Below, one piece after another: positions 8,450-16,505 of a stretch of 40,436 bases of DNA. The notes under the pieces are model-generated. The model was given only the letters and a program-made list of their open reading frames with translations. It made no database searches and had not been told where the DNA came from. Positions within the stretch are counted from its first letter, which is position 1; each line of letters opens with the position of its first letter. The DNA comes from an uncultured SAR86 cluster bacterium (GTDB taxonomy: Bacteria > Pseudomonadota > Gammaproteobacteria > Magnimaribacterales > D2472), in contig CACBPP010000002.1 of NCBI GenBank assembly GCA_902541175.1, positions 181,589-222,024 on the forward strand, given 5' to 3'. The translations under genes were made by a program, and so were the position numbers.

Positions 8450-9094
8450 ATGCTCAAAGCTTTAATTCAACCTGTAACTCTTTTTGAACAAAATGCTTCA
8501 ATAATTTTTTGTGATGAAACAAAAAAATGTGCAATTGTTGATCCTGGAGGTGACATAGAAATATTGCTAAATATTGCTAGAGAAAAAGAGTTATCACCAG
8601 AAAAAATCTTGTTGACACATGGTCATATTGACCATGCTGGTGGAGCAACTGAAATATCAGAAATTTTAAATGTAGAAATTCATGGACCTCATATTGACGA
8701 TAAATTTTTATTAGATGGGCTTCAAAAACAAGGTGAAATGTTTGGATTGCAGTCAAAAAATTGCAATCCAAATAAATGGTTAGATGAAGGTGATGTTGTA
8801 TCAGTTGGTAACGAAAGGCTTGATGTGTATTTTTGTCCAGGACATACTCCAGGCCACATAATTTTTTTCAACAAAAAAGGTAATTTAGCGCTTGTTGGAG
8901 ATGTTTTATTCAATGGATCCATAGGCAGAACTGATTTACCAGGCGGTAATTACCAGCAGTTAATTGACTCAGTAAAAAATAAATTATGGCCTTTAGGTGA
9001 TAATGTTAACTTTATTCCAGGTCATGGACCAGTTTCAACGTTTAAGGCTGAGAGAAGTTCAAATCCATTTGTTTCAGATTCTGTATTAGGTTAG
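8450..9094 (+). CDS. Metallo-beta-lactamase fold hydrolase, glyoxalase II-like
   Basis: 214 residues, full length for the YcbL/GloB-like type II glyoxalase group. The metal site is complete: HGHIDHAGG at 57-65, the CPGHTPGHIIFF block near 127-138 with the third metal histidine, GDVLFNGSIGRTDLPGG near 149-165 with the bridging Asp, and FIPGHGP near 190-196. These enzymes hydrolyse thioesters such as S-lactoylglutathione; the exact substrate is not settled by sequence. The start is the ATG directly after the palindromic spacer. It converges on the short-chain dehydrogenase with a 4-base gap. Confidence 0.88.
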   Translation: MLKALIQPVTLFEQNASIIFCDETKKCAIVDPGGDIEILLNIAREKELSPEKILLTHGHIDHAGGATEISEILNVEIHGPHIDDKFLLDGLQKQGEMFGLQSKNCNPNKWLDEGDVVSVGNERLDVYFCPGHTPGHIIFFNKKGNLALVGDVLFNGSIGRTDLPGGNYQQLIDSVKNKLWPLGDNVNFIPGHGPVSTFKAERSSNPFVSDSVLG

Positions 9095-9098
9095 CTAA

Positions 9099-9902
9099 TT
9101 ATTGGTTGTATCTTCCTGGAGCTAGAATCTTTCCTAACGAAGTTAGGACCCATTGAGGCATGTTTCTTAGCATGAAAACCAAAAACTTATAGGTCTTAGT
9201 TGGTACACATAAACTCTGTCCTGATAAAGTTGCTTCAATGGCTTCGTCAGCAACTCTCTCGGCTGTAAATACTAAAAATTTTGGTACCCTATCCATCTGC
9301 TCTTGGACCCCACTTGCTGTATGGAAACCAGTTGTAGTGAATCCTGGACAAACTGCAGTTGAGGTAACTCCTTTATGTTTATAGTTAATATTTATACTGT
9401 CGCTAAACCTATTCATAAATGTCTTAATTGGTCCGTATAGTGGTTGAATGGCTGAGGGAGCTGCAAAAGATGCGACAGAAGAGACAATCATAATTTTGCC
9501 ATTACCTTTTTCAATCATTTTTGGTAAGAATAATTTTGTCATCATAATTACTGAAGTACCAAGCACCCTGATAAAGTCTTCTTCATCATCAATGCTTGTT
9601 TCATGAAAAGAAGTCTTAATTCCGTATCCAGCGTTATTAACTAAAAAATCTACTGAGTAATTATTTTCTTCACAAAAATCAAAAATTTCTTTTGGTGCTT
9701 CGTATTTACTAAGATCTTTGGAAATTATATCTACGTTGATATTATGCTTTTGCTTTATTTCGTTAGCTATATTCTCTAGTAATTCAGTTCTTCTGGCAGT
9801 CAAAACAAGGTTGTAACCCTTTTTGGCTAGTTTTTTTGCAATTTCTGCACCAATTCCTGATGACGCACCTGTTATTAAAGCGTAAGAATTATTCATAGTC
9901 AT
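9099..9902 (-). CDS. Short-chain dehydrogenase/reductase
   Basis: 267 residues, a classical SDR. The cofactor motif TGASSGIG is at 11-18 and NNAG at 89-92. The catalytic residues are Ser142, Tyr156 and Lys160 (YGPIK), and CPGFTTTGF closes the substrate side. An Arg pair after the second strand (LTARRTE, 35-40) suggests NADP(H) rather than NAD(H). The C-terminal extension (VFMLRNMPQWVLTSLG) is like the DltE-type SDRs and may be membrane-associated. Substrate unknown. It is transcribed alone, diverging from the metalloprotease gene over about 60 bases. Confidence 0.88.
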   Translation of the reverse strand: MTMNNSYALITGASSGIGAEIAKKLAKKGYNLVLTARRTELLENIANEIKQKHNINVDIISKDLSKYEAPKEIFDFCEENNYSVDFLVNNAGYGIKTSFHETSIDDEEDFIRVLGTSVIMMTKLFLPKMIEKGNGKIMIVSSVASFAAPSAIQPLYGPIKTFMNRFSDSININYKHKGVTSTAVCPGFTTTGFHTASGVQEQMDRVPKFLVFTAERVADEAIEATLSGQSLCVPTKTYKFLVFMLRNMPQWVLTSLGKILAPGRYNQ

Positions 9903-9962
9903 ATACTACCAGTATGTTGAACTTTGTAATAGAATTACATGCTATTTTAAAAGGTATACCAT

Positions 9963-12485
9963 ATGTTTCAAAAAAAATTATCAATCTATTTTCTTTTCTT
10001 TTTATCTGTTTTTTTAATTAATTTTGACCTAAATGCTTCCATGGCTAAAGATTCAGAGGAAGAAAGTAATCAAACCGAAGAATCAAAAGATAAATCTGCT
10101 GACGAAGATACCAAACCTGAAAATCTTGAAGAATGCATGATGCAAGCAGAAAGCATGAATGATAGCAAAAAATGTGAAAAAGAATTCATGAAAACTATAG
10201 AAGAGTTTATTGAAGAAGAGGAGCTTAAGAAGATTGATGGATTCCTAGACATATATTCAAATGATGATGATTCTGTATTTTTCTTAAAGCTCGACAAAGA
10301 AGATTTAAACGAGAAATTCATTTATTTCTCATATGTTATGAATGCACCACAAGGCAGCACGCTTACCGGAGGTTTGCCATCTGATGGAAAGGTGTATGAA
10401 TTTAGGTCATTTAAAAAAGATAAAATTGGTTTATATCAAATTAATACTTCGTACATTAAAGGAGATGAAACAAATAATATTGCAAGGTCATCAATTACGA
10501 ATATTACTGAAGCGTTTGTAGAAGTTTTTAAACCGACTGCTCGTACTGAAGATTCTGTATTAATTAATCTTAATAGCATAATACTTTCTGAAAAAATGGA
10601 CTCCATCAGTTATGTTCCTAGCGAGTACAGAGAGTATATTTCAGTAGACTATGGAATGCCTGATGAAGCAAAAACATTTGTAAAGAATATTTATAATAAT
10701 AAGACTAATACTGCTTTTGAAGTGACATTTGCATTTGAAAATTTTATGCCAAATCCAAATGCCTATTCTGTTTCTGCCGTAACCGATCCGCGTTATCTAT
10801 CAGTTACAGGAAGACATATTTTTGTAAAAATGCCTGACGATAAATTTGAACCTAGAGTAAATGATCACAGAATTGGTTATTTTGTTAATAAATCTACTGA
10901 CTTAACTTCTTATGATAATTTTCCGAATTTTGCTTTAATCAATAAGTGGAGATTGATAAAGAAAAACCCTGATGCTGAAATGTCAGAACCTGAAGAACCA
11001 ATTGTTTTTTGGGTTGAAAATACTACTCCGAAAGAAATAATTCCTGCTGTAATTGCTGGTATTGAAAATTGGAATATTGCTTTTGAAGAAGCAGGCTTTA
11101 TCAATGCGGTTGTTGCAAAGATTCAACCAGATGATGCGGAATGGGATGCTGCTGATTATGACTATAACGTTGTAAGGTGGTCTTCTGAACCAGATGGAAA
11201 TTTACTTGGAATCGGGCCAAGTGTAAGCAATCCCTTGACTGGAGAAATCATTTCTGCAGATGTTGTTAACAAGCTTCTAGCAATTAAATTAGGTTATAAC
11301 TATAGAAAACTATACGGTTACACAGAAGACAATGATCCTTTGATGCAGTACATCACTAATCTAACTTTACATGAAGTAGGACATGTTCTGGGCTTGAGAC
11401 ATAATTTTAGAGGTAGCTATTTATACAGTCCTGATGAAATACATGATAAAAATATTACTGGTAATGTCCTAATGAGTTCTGTAATGGATTATGACCCGAT
11501 CAATATTGCTCCTGAAGGAGTTGAACAAGGAATTTACTTTTCAACTGAGCCTGGGGTTTATGACAAATGGGCAGTTAAATTTGGATACACTCCTAACTTA
11601 ACAGACGAAGAGAGAACTGCATTACTTCAACAATCCGTTAAAAGAGAATTAACATTTGGTACTGACGATGATGCAATGTCTTATCCTGGTAATAATATTG
11701 ATCCAAGAACGAAAAGATATGATATGAGTAATGATCCTATTGGTTATGCTGAAGATATAGTAAAAATAGTTGATCAAAAGATTAATGAATTACCAGAAAT
11801 ATTTTCTGATGAAGAAGGTTTTAATAATTACACAAACTCTTTTTATAGATTATTTAGAACTAAAGGTAGATTTCTTGAAACCGTCGCTCAACAAATTGGC
11901 GGAGTTTACATAAATAAAATAGCCTCAAATCAAGACGATTTTGTTTCTTTAGAGCCAGTTCCATACGAAAAACAAAAACAAGCTTTTGAGCTCCTTAAAA
12001 ACGAGGTCTTTTCAAACGGTGCAATGAACTATGACCCTAAAATTCTTGCAAATCTAATTTTTGAAAGAGATTCAGAAAGTTATTACGCAAATTTCGGCGA
12101 TAATAATGATCCAGATTTTCATGAGATTGTATTGGCAAGTCAAAGCAATATTCTTAGAAATATACTGCATCCTGCAGTTATGAAAAGATTGGTAAATAGT
12201 TCTTTGTATGGAAATGAATATATGCCTGATGAGGTCTTAGAGGATTTAAACTCTGCTATTTTTGTTTCTGGTGAAGAGCCTGATACCTTTAAAAAGAACC
12301 TTCAATCTACATACGTAAATTTGCTTACTAATGGATTTAATGAGGGTCCATACGATGATGTTTCTAAAGCAGCAATTTTTTCTGCATTAAAAGAAATATT
12401 AGATTTTAGTAGGAATAACAGATTTAAATCTAATCATTATGATTTAATTTATTTTAAAGTTAATAATTTCTTTGATAGTAAATAA
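9963..12485 (+). CDS. Exported zinc-dependent metalloprotease (DUF5117/DUF4953 type)
   Basis: 840 residues with a signal peptide (hydrophobic core about 7-22, cleavage near LNA-SMA). A very acidic low-complexity stretch follows (about 30-85) with two cysteines (EECMMQ, KKCEKE). The catalytic site is HEVGHVLGLRH at 470-480, an extended HExxHxxxxxH zinc motif, followed by RGSY and, some 35 residues on, SSVMDYDPIN, which looks like a metzincin Met-turn. The length and order (beta-rich N-terminal half, central peptidase, helical C-terminal half) match the large bacterial DUF5117-peptidase-DUF4953 proteins. Role: probably degradation of proteins or peptides in the periplasm or outside the cell. 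AAAGG lies about 9 bases before the ATG. Confidence 0.88.
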   Translation: MFQKKLSIYFLFFLSVFLINFDLNASMAKDSEEESNQTEESKDKSADEDTKPENLEECMMQAESMNDSKKCEKEFMKTIEEFIEEEELKKIDGFLDIYSNDDDSVFFLKLDKEDLNEKFIYFSYVMNAPQGSTLTGGLPSDGKVYEFRSFKKDKIGLYQINTSYIKGDETNNIARSSITNITEAFVEVFKPTARTEDSVLINLNSIILSEKMDSISYVPSEYREYISVDYGMPDEAKTFVKNIYNNKTNTAFEVTFAFENFMPNPNAYSVSAVTDPRYLSVTGRHIFVKMPDDKFEPRVNDHRIGYFVNKSTDLTSYDNFPNFALINKWRLIKKNPDAEMSEPEEPIVFWVENTTPKEIIPAVIAGIENWNIAFEEAGFINAVVAKIQPDDAEWDAADYDYNVVRWSSEPDGNLLGIGPSVSNPLTGEIISADVVNKLLAIKLGYNYRKLYGYTEDNDPLMQYITNLTLHEVGHVLGLRHNFRGSYLYSPDEIHDKNITGNVLMSSVMDYDPINIAPEGVEQGIYFSTEPGVYDKWAVKFGYTPNLTDEERTALLQQSVKRELTFGTDDDAMSYPGNNIDPRTKRYDMSNDPIGYAEDIVKIVDQKINELPEIFSDEEGFNNYTNSFYRLFRTKGRFLETVAQQIGGVYINKIASNQDDFVSLEPVPYEKQKQAFELLKNEVFSNGAMNYDPKILANLIFERDSESYYANFGDNNDPDFHEIVLASQSNILRNILHPAVMKRLVNSSLYGNEYMPDEVLEDLNSAIFVSGEEPDTFKKNLQSTYVNLLTNGFNEGPYDDVSKAAIFSALKEILDFSRNNRFKSNHYDLIYFKVNNFFDSK

Positions 12486-12486
12486 G

Positions 12487-12759
12487 TTATTCACTGTAAG
12501 ATTCTATTTTTAGCAATATTGATTTAAGTCTAGTGCCTCCGCTTGCGCTATAACCGCCAATCTTGCCATCAGAACATATTACCCTGTGACATGGTCTAAT
12601 GATCGGAATAGGATTTTTACCACAGGCATTTGCAACAGCTCTAAATGATTTAGGTTTTCCTATAGCTATAGCAATTTCTTTGTATGACTTAGTCTTACCG
12701 TATGGAATCTTATCAATTTCTTTGAAAACTAATTTTTCAAAATCAGAATATGTCTGCAT
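12487..12759 (-). CDS. Minimal methylguanine-DNA methyltransferase-like protein with intact PCHR site
   Basis: 90 residues. It contains only the C-terminal DNA-binding/active-site domain of the Ogt/MGMT family: the winged-helix segment IPYGKTKSYKEIAIAIGKP, the arginine-finger region FRAVANACGKNP, and IIRPCHRVI with the acceptor cysteine, then GGYSASGGTRLKSILL. The roughly 70-residue N-terminal domain of normal Ogt is absent. Alkyltransferase-like (Atl) proteins are similarly short but have Trp in place of Cys; here the Cys is kept, so real alkyl transfer from O6-alkylguanine is possible. The ATG overlaps the stop of the upstream aminotransferase gene as TAATG, so the two are cotranslated. Confidence 0.85.
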   Translation of the reverse strand: MQTYSDFEKLVFKEIDKIPYGKTKSYKEIAIAIGKPKSFRAVANACGKNPIPIIRPCHRVICSDGKIGGYSASGGTRLKSILLKIESYSE

Positions 12760-14006
12760 TAAATAGCCCTTAATACTTTTTTTATTTTATCGATAGCCCA
12801 ATCTAAATCTTTTTTTGAGATCATTAAAGGTGGAGCGAATCTTATAACTGTTTTATGAGTTTCTTTACATAAAAGACCTTCATTAAGAAGCATTAAACAT
12901 AAATCCTTTGCGTTTACTTCCGATTTGTTTAATTCCATTCCTATCCAAAGCCCCTTTCCACGAACTTCTTTAATTATTTTTGAGTTTATTTGTCTTAAAC
13001 TTTTTAAGAAGTACTCACCCATTTCTTTACTATTCTCTATAAGCTTTTCTTCAAATAAAAGGTCAATCGCTTTTATGGCAATCTTTGAAGCCAATGGATT
13101 TCCTCCAAAAGTAGAGCCATGCGATCCTGGATTAAAATGATTCATAATTTCTTTTGAACTCAAGAAGGCAGAAATAGGGAGCAGTGCTCCTCCTAGAGCT
13201 TTTCCAAGAATTAATCCATCAGGTTTAATATTTTCATGCTCATAAGCAAAAAGCTTTCCAGTTCTTCCGAGTCCTGATTGAATTTCATCTAAAATCAAAA
13301 GGATATTTCTAGAGGTGCATAAAGCACGAAGTTGTTTTAACCATCCATCAGTGGGTACTCTTATTCCAGCTTCTCCTTGGATAGGCTCAACTAAAATGGC
13401 ACATGTATTTTTATTGATTTTCTTTTCAAATGACTCTATGGATAGGCAGCTATCAATTGATCGACAGTCACAGGAACCACAGTATTCAGCGCTGTTAAAT
13501 CCTGGAGTGAATGGACCAAAACCATCTTTATATGAGGCATCCGAAGAAAAGCTAACTATTGTGGTTGTTCTTCCATGGAAGTTACCATTAGCTACAATAA
13601 TTTCTGCCTTATCCTCAGGAATTCCTTTTGAAAAATAACCCCATCTTCTTGCAGCTTTAATTGCTGTTTCAACAGCCTCAGCACCAGTATTCATTGTTAA
13701 AATAGATTCAAAACCAGACACCTTTGATAGTTTCTCTAAAAATATTGAAAAGGGCTCTGTATAGAAAGCTCTGGATGTAACTGAGAGCTTTGAAGACTGT
13801 TCATGAAGAGTCTTCAATAATTCTGGATGCGAGTGGCCATGACTCACTGCTGAGTATGCCGAAACCATATCTAAGTATTTATTTCCATCAACATCCCAAA
13901 GATATGCACCCTCTCCTTTTTCTAACACAACAGATAATGGTGAATAGTTTTGAGCGCCGTACAAAGATTCTTTTTTAATATATTCGTCTTGTAAACTTGA
14001 TGACAT
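12759..14006 (-). CDS. rocD: Ornithine aminotransferase (class III, PLP)
   Basis: 415 residues. It transfers the delta-amino group of ornithine to 2-oxoglutarate, giving glutamate semialdehyde. Ornithine aminotransferase hallmarks include VWDVDGN-like YLWDVDGNKYLDM (35-47), SAYSAVSHGH (49-58), MNTGAEAVETAIKAARRW (105-122), GNFHGRT (141-147), EPIQGEAGI (207-215) and DEIQSGLGRTGK (240-251). The PLP lysine is Lys269 in LGKALGG. An unusual cysteine cluster sits at residues 176, 179, 181 and 187 where related enzymes have a short loop. It lies divergent from the CtlX-like gene, whose product could supply ornithine; the pair suggests arginine/citrulline catabolism to glutamate. Confidence 0.88.
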   Translation of the reverse strand: MSSSLQDEYIKKESLYGAQNYSPLSVVLEKGEGAYLWDVDGNKYLDMVSAYSAVSHGHSHPELLKTLHEQSSKLSVTSRAFYTEPFSIFLEKLSKVSGFESILTMNTGAEAVETAIKAARRWGYFSKGIPEDKAEIIVANGNFHGRTTTIVSFSSDASYKDGFGPFTPGFNSAEYCGSCDCRSIDSCLSIESFEKKINKNTCAILVEPIQGEAGIRVPTDGWLKQLRALCTSRNILLILDEIQSGLGRTGKLFAYEHENIKPDGLILGKALGGALLPISAFLSSKEIMNHFNPGSHGSTFGGNPLASKIAIKAIDLLFEEKLIENSKEMGEYFLKSLRQINSKIIKEVRGKGLWIGMELNKSEVNAKDLCLMLLNEGLLCKETHKTVIRFAPPLMISKKDLDWAIDKIKKVLRAI

Positions 14007-14048
14007 GAGTGTATTTTAACCGCATAGATTTTATCGGCAAGGGAGTAT

Positions 14049-14945
14049 ATGTCTAAACAATCAACTTCACATTTATTTATGATTGAGCCTGAATCTTTCT
14101 ACTCAAATGAACAAACGGCATTTACTAATCATTATCAAGAACAGGTAACTGACGAAACTCCAGAAATTATTGCAGAAAAGGCCTTAGCAGAGTTTCATGG
14201 TCTTAAAAATGCAATTGAAGATAAAGGTATTAAAGTTACTAGTTTAAAAGGTTCAAAGGATTGTCCTGATCATATATTTCCAAATTGGTTTATTACTTTT
14301 GATGATAAAACTATGCAGATTTTTAGCATGATGGCACCCAACAGAAGAAAAGAAAAAAAACCATCAATGATTGAGCATCTCACAAATACATATGAACTTA
14401 CGGATGATATGTCTTATTTAGAGGACAAAGAGGTATTTTTAGAATCAACTAGCAGTATGGTTTTTGATAGAGTTAATAGGATAGTTTATGCTGGAATTTC
14501 ACCTAGAACTAATGCAGTCCAGCTAATAATTTGGTGCAGAAATAATGATTATGAGTTAGTTCTCTTTGAAACTGAAAGCCATACCGGCTCACCAATCTAT
14601 CATACAGATGTATTGATGTTCGTTGGAACAGATATTATTGGCATATGTCTTGATGTAATAAAACCAGAACATAGGGATTACGTTGAAGATAAAGTTAATG
14701 CTCATCACAAGGTTATAGAATTGACTCCGGAGCAAATTCAAAATTTCTGCGGAAATGCTATAGAGGCAAAAAATAATAATAACGAACTGTTCTTAATAAT
14801 TTCATCAACGGCTTTCAATGCATTAAATCAAGATCAAAAAGAACAACTGCTTAAAAGTTATAAAGATATTATTCACTCAGACATCCCAACAATTGAAAAA
14901 TATGGTGGTGGTTCTGCACGATGCATGCTTACTGAATTATTCTAA
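14049..14945 (+). CDS. ctlX: CtlX-like guanidino/ureido hydrolase (amidinotransferase superfamily)
   Basis: 298 residues, with the pentein fold of arginine deiminase and dimethylarginine hydrolase. The catalytic set is visible: Asp74 in CPDHIFPNWF, His185 in GSPIYHTDVLM, and the nucleophile Cys292 in GGGSARCMLTELF at the extreme C-terminus. Family knowledge: CtlX proteins act in citrulline use, yielding ornithine, and commonly neighbour ornithine aminotransferase. That is the arrangement here, in divergent orientation over 42 bases. An AGGGAG-like ribosome site (aagggag) precedes the ATG. Other members of the superfamily cannot be ruled out by sequence alone. Confidence 0.8.
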   Translation: MSKQSTSHLFMIEPESFYSNEQTAFTNHYQEQVTDETPEIIAEKALAEFHGLKNAIEDKGIKVTSLKGSKDCPDHIFPNWFITFDDKTMQIFSMMAPNRRKEKKPSMIEHLTNTYELTDDMSYLEDKEVFLESTSSMVFDRVNRIVYAGISPRTNAVQLIIWCRNNDYELVLFETESHTGSPIYHTDVLMFVGTDIIGICLDVIKPEHRDYVEDKVNAHHKVIELTPEQIQNFCGNAIEAKNNNNELFLIISSTAFNALNQDQKEQLLKSYKDIIHSDIPTIEKYGGGSARCMLTELF

Positions 14946-14968
14946 AAAAAAGGAGGGTTGCCCCTCCT
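14944..14968 (-). terminator. Rho-independent terminator
   Basis: On the minus strand a GC-rich 7-bp stem (AGGAGGG with CCCTCCT, loop of 4) is followed by a run of seven or eight T. It ends the small membrane-protein gene at 14991. It overlaps the ctlX stop on the other strand, where no T-run follows, so it is mainly one-way. Confidence 0.85.
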
Positions 14969-14990
14969 CATAGATTCAATATTTCAACGC

Positions 14991-15395
14991 TTACTTCTTA
15001 AACCAAATTGGGAAAAGAATAATTAAAAAAGCCGTCAAATAGAAAACTATTGCTACAGGTTGATTAAGCAAGCTTGGTTCAGCACTCCATGTCTCTGCAA
15101 ATCTCATAGCACCATCGCTTACTTCCATTCCAGCCTCATTCATTGATTTAAATGCGTTAGCTGTTATAGACCAATTAGCTTGTGCCATTAAATTTATTTG
15201 AATACCCCATAGAATTACAGATCCACCAAACAAAGTAAGTAGCACTTTTCCTAATACAGTTTTATTTTCCTCTGACTGTTCAGAAGCAACACTTGAAAAT
15301 CTAGCTGCAACCCATATAGCAATTATGGTTGTAAGACCTCCAATTGCTCCTGGAATTCTGTTTGTTGCCCAAACATTCCATATTTCCATTTCCAT
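14991..15395 (-). CDS. Small membrane protein with three predicted helices, function unknown
   Basis: 134 residues; no family recognised. Hydrophobic helices lie near 16-33 (GGLTTIIAIWVAARF), 49-69 (VLLTLFGGSVILWGIQINL) and 112-131 (VAIVFYLTAFLIILFPIWF). The stretch between helices 2 and 3 is amphipathic with acidic residues and a few Met and Trp. A good ribosome site (GGGAG, 7 bases from the ATG) and a strong terminator downstream show it is a real single-gene transcript, with a 90-base upstream gap for its promoter. Confidence 0.75.
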   Translation of the reverse strand: MEMEIWNVWATNRIPGAIGGLTTIIAIWVAARFSSVASEQSEENKTVLGKVLLTLFGGSVILWGIQINLMAQANWSITANAFKSMNEAGMEVSDGAMRFAETWSAEPSLLNQPVAIVFYLTAFLIILFPIWFKK

Positions 15396-15485
15396 ATAAT
15401 TTCTCCCTTATTATTTAAATGAACTTATATATTACTGGAATTTAATTAATATCACCCAAAAATTAGGTAAATTTTATTTACATAA

Positions 15486-16340
15486 TTAACAGGCTTCTTT
15501 TACGAAATCTGATACTTGTTTGATTCCACCTAGCGGGAAGAAATGAACTTTTTCAATATTAAATGAAGGATTATTAGCTTTATAAGTTGCTAATTCAGTT
15601 ATGATATTCGTTGGCTTATATGGTAAAAGCAATTTAGTTAAATCCTTTGCACGTTTTTGTATAATTTTAATAGAAGCTCCAACTCCACATTCAATCGAAT
15701 ATCTAAGAAGTGTCTGTAATTTTGCAGGGCCAGCTATACCAATATGAACTGGGATATCGATGCCGGCTTCTTTTATATTATTTGCCCAACTAATTACAGA
15801 ACTTGCATCAAAACTAAACTGTGTAGTAATTGCCATGTTTGCATCAGTTCGCTTACTAAATTCATTTTTCCATGACAGGGCTTGATCAACATTGGTTGTT
15901 GATCCATCAGGATCAATATCTATGCTGCCTTCAGGATGTCCAGCGATATGAAGATTATTAAAATCTGCTTTATCAAATAGTTGAGATTCTATTAATTGAA
16001 TTGAAGAGTCATATTCTCCGTATGGTTTATTTGCACCGCCAGCAATTAAGAGCGCATTTGAAACATTAGCTTCATTTTTATATCTAGAAATCCAATCTTC
16101 AAGCACATTCTTATCCTTGATAATTCTTGCAGGAAAATGAGGCATTGCACAAAAGCCTTGATCATTAACCTTCTTAGCTGTTGCAACCATCTCATCAATC
16201 GGAGTCCCTTCGATATGTGCAATATATATAAGGGTTCCTGATGGAATATAGTCTTCAAAATTTTCTATTTTAGATGCAGCCTTTGGTGTAACTTCTACTG
16301 AAAAACCATCTAAGAATTTTTTAATTGCTTCACTACTCAT
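15486..16340 (-). CDS. Methylenetetrahydrofolate reductase-like protein (MetF family)
   Basis: 284 residues, the usual bacterial MetF length. The family reduces 5,10-methylenetetrahydrofolate to 5-methyl-THF with FAD. The TIM-barrel pattern is recognisable: an N-terminal FSVEVTPKA strand (with Glu at about 16, as in MetF), LIYIAHIEG, then a middle block LLIAGGANKPYGEY, NLHIAGHPEGS followed by an acidic loop, AITTQFSFDA (the flavin-side Gln-Phe-x-Phe/Asp), and IPVHIGIAGPA. It is divergent from E. coli MetF, and paralogues serve methyl-group catabolism in marine bacteria, so methionine synthesis is not assured. It lies 20 bases past tRNA-Ser. Confidence 0.78.
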   Translation of the reverse strand: MSSEAIKKFLDGFSVEVTPKAASKIENFEDYIPSGTLIYIAHIEGTPIDEMVATAKKVNDQGFCAMPHFPARIIKDKNVLEDWISRYKNEANVSNALLIAGGANKPYGEYDSSIQLIESQLFDKADFNNLHIAGHPEGSIDIDPDGSTTNVDQALSWKNEFSKRTDANMAITTQFSFDASSVISWANNIKEAGIDIPVHIGIAGPAKLQTLLRYSIECGVGASIKIIQKRAKDLTKLLLPYKPTNIITELATYKANNPSFNIEKVHFFPLGGIKQVSDFVKEAC

Positions 16341-16360
16341 AACTTATTAAACCATATATC

Positions 16361-16450
16361 TGGCGGAGAGTGAGGGATTCGAACCCTCGAACCAGTTGCC
16401 CAGTTACCTCCTTAGCAGGGAGGCGCTTTCGACCACTCAGCCAACTCTCC
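16361..16450 (-). tRNA. tRNA-Ser (anticodon GCT)
   Basis: Read on the minus strand, the acceptor GGAGAGT pairs with ACTCTCC. The anticodon arm CCTCC-CTGCTAA-GGAGG gives anticodon GCT, reading AGC/AGT. A long type II variable arm (AACTGGGCAACTGGTT) is present, and the T arm is GAGGG-TTCGAAT-CCCTC. CCA is encoded at 16361-16363. It lies downstream of alaS-lysC-pyrC, the place of serV after csrA in E. coli. Confidence 0.96.
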
Positions 16451-16471
16451 TATTTGTATTTAAGAAGAGGG

Positions 16472-16477
16472 ATTATA
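16472..16477 (-). promoter_or_regulatory. Possible -10 box for tRNA-Ser
   Basis: A perfect TATAAT on the minus strand lies 22 bases before the tRNA, followed by CCCTCTTC, a plausible discriminator. No good -35 is seen at the right distance (TTATCT at 16495-16500 is the best, spacing 17), and read-through from pyrC could also supply the tRNA. Confidence 0.4.
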
Positions 16478-16505
16478 ACTCTTTGAAAATATAAAGATAA
16501 CTAAA

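Noticed and set aside
12487-12759. Reading the MGMT-like gene as a broken pseudogene.
   Set aside because: The active-site domain is complete, the start is coupled to rocD and there is no remnant of the missing domain upstream.
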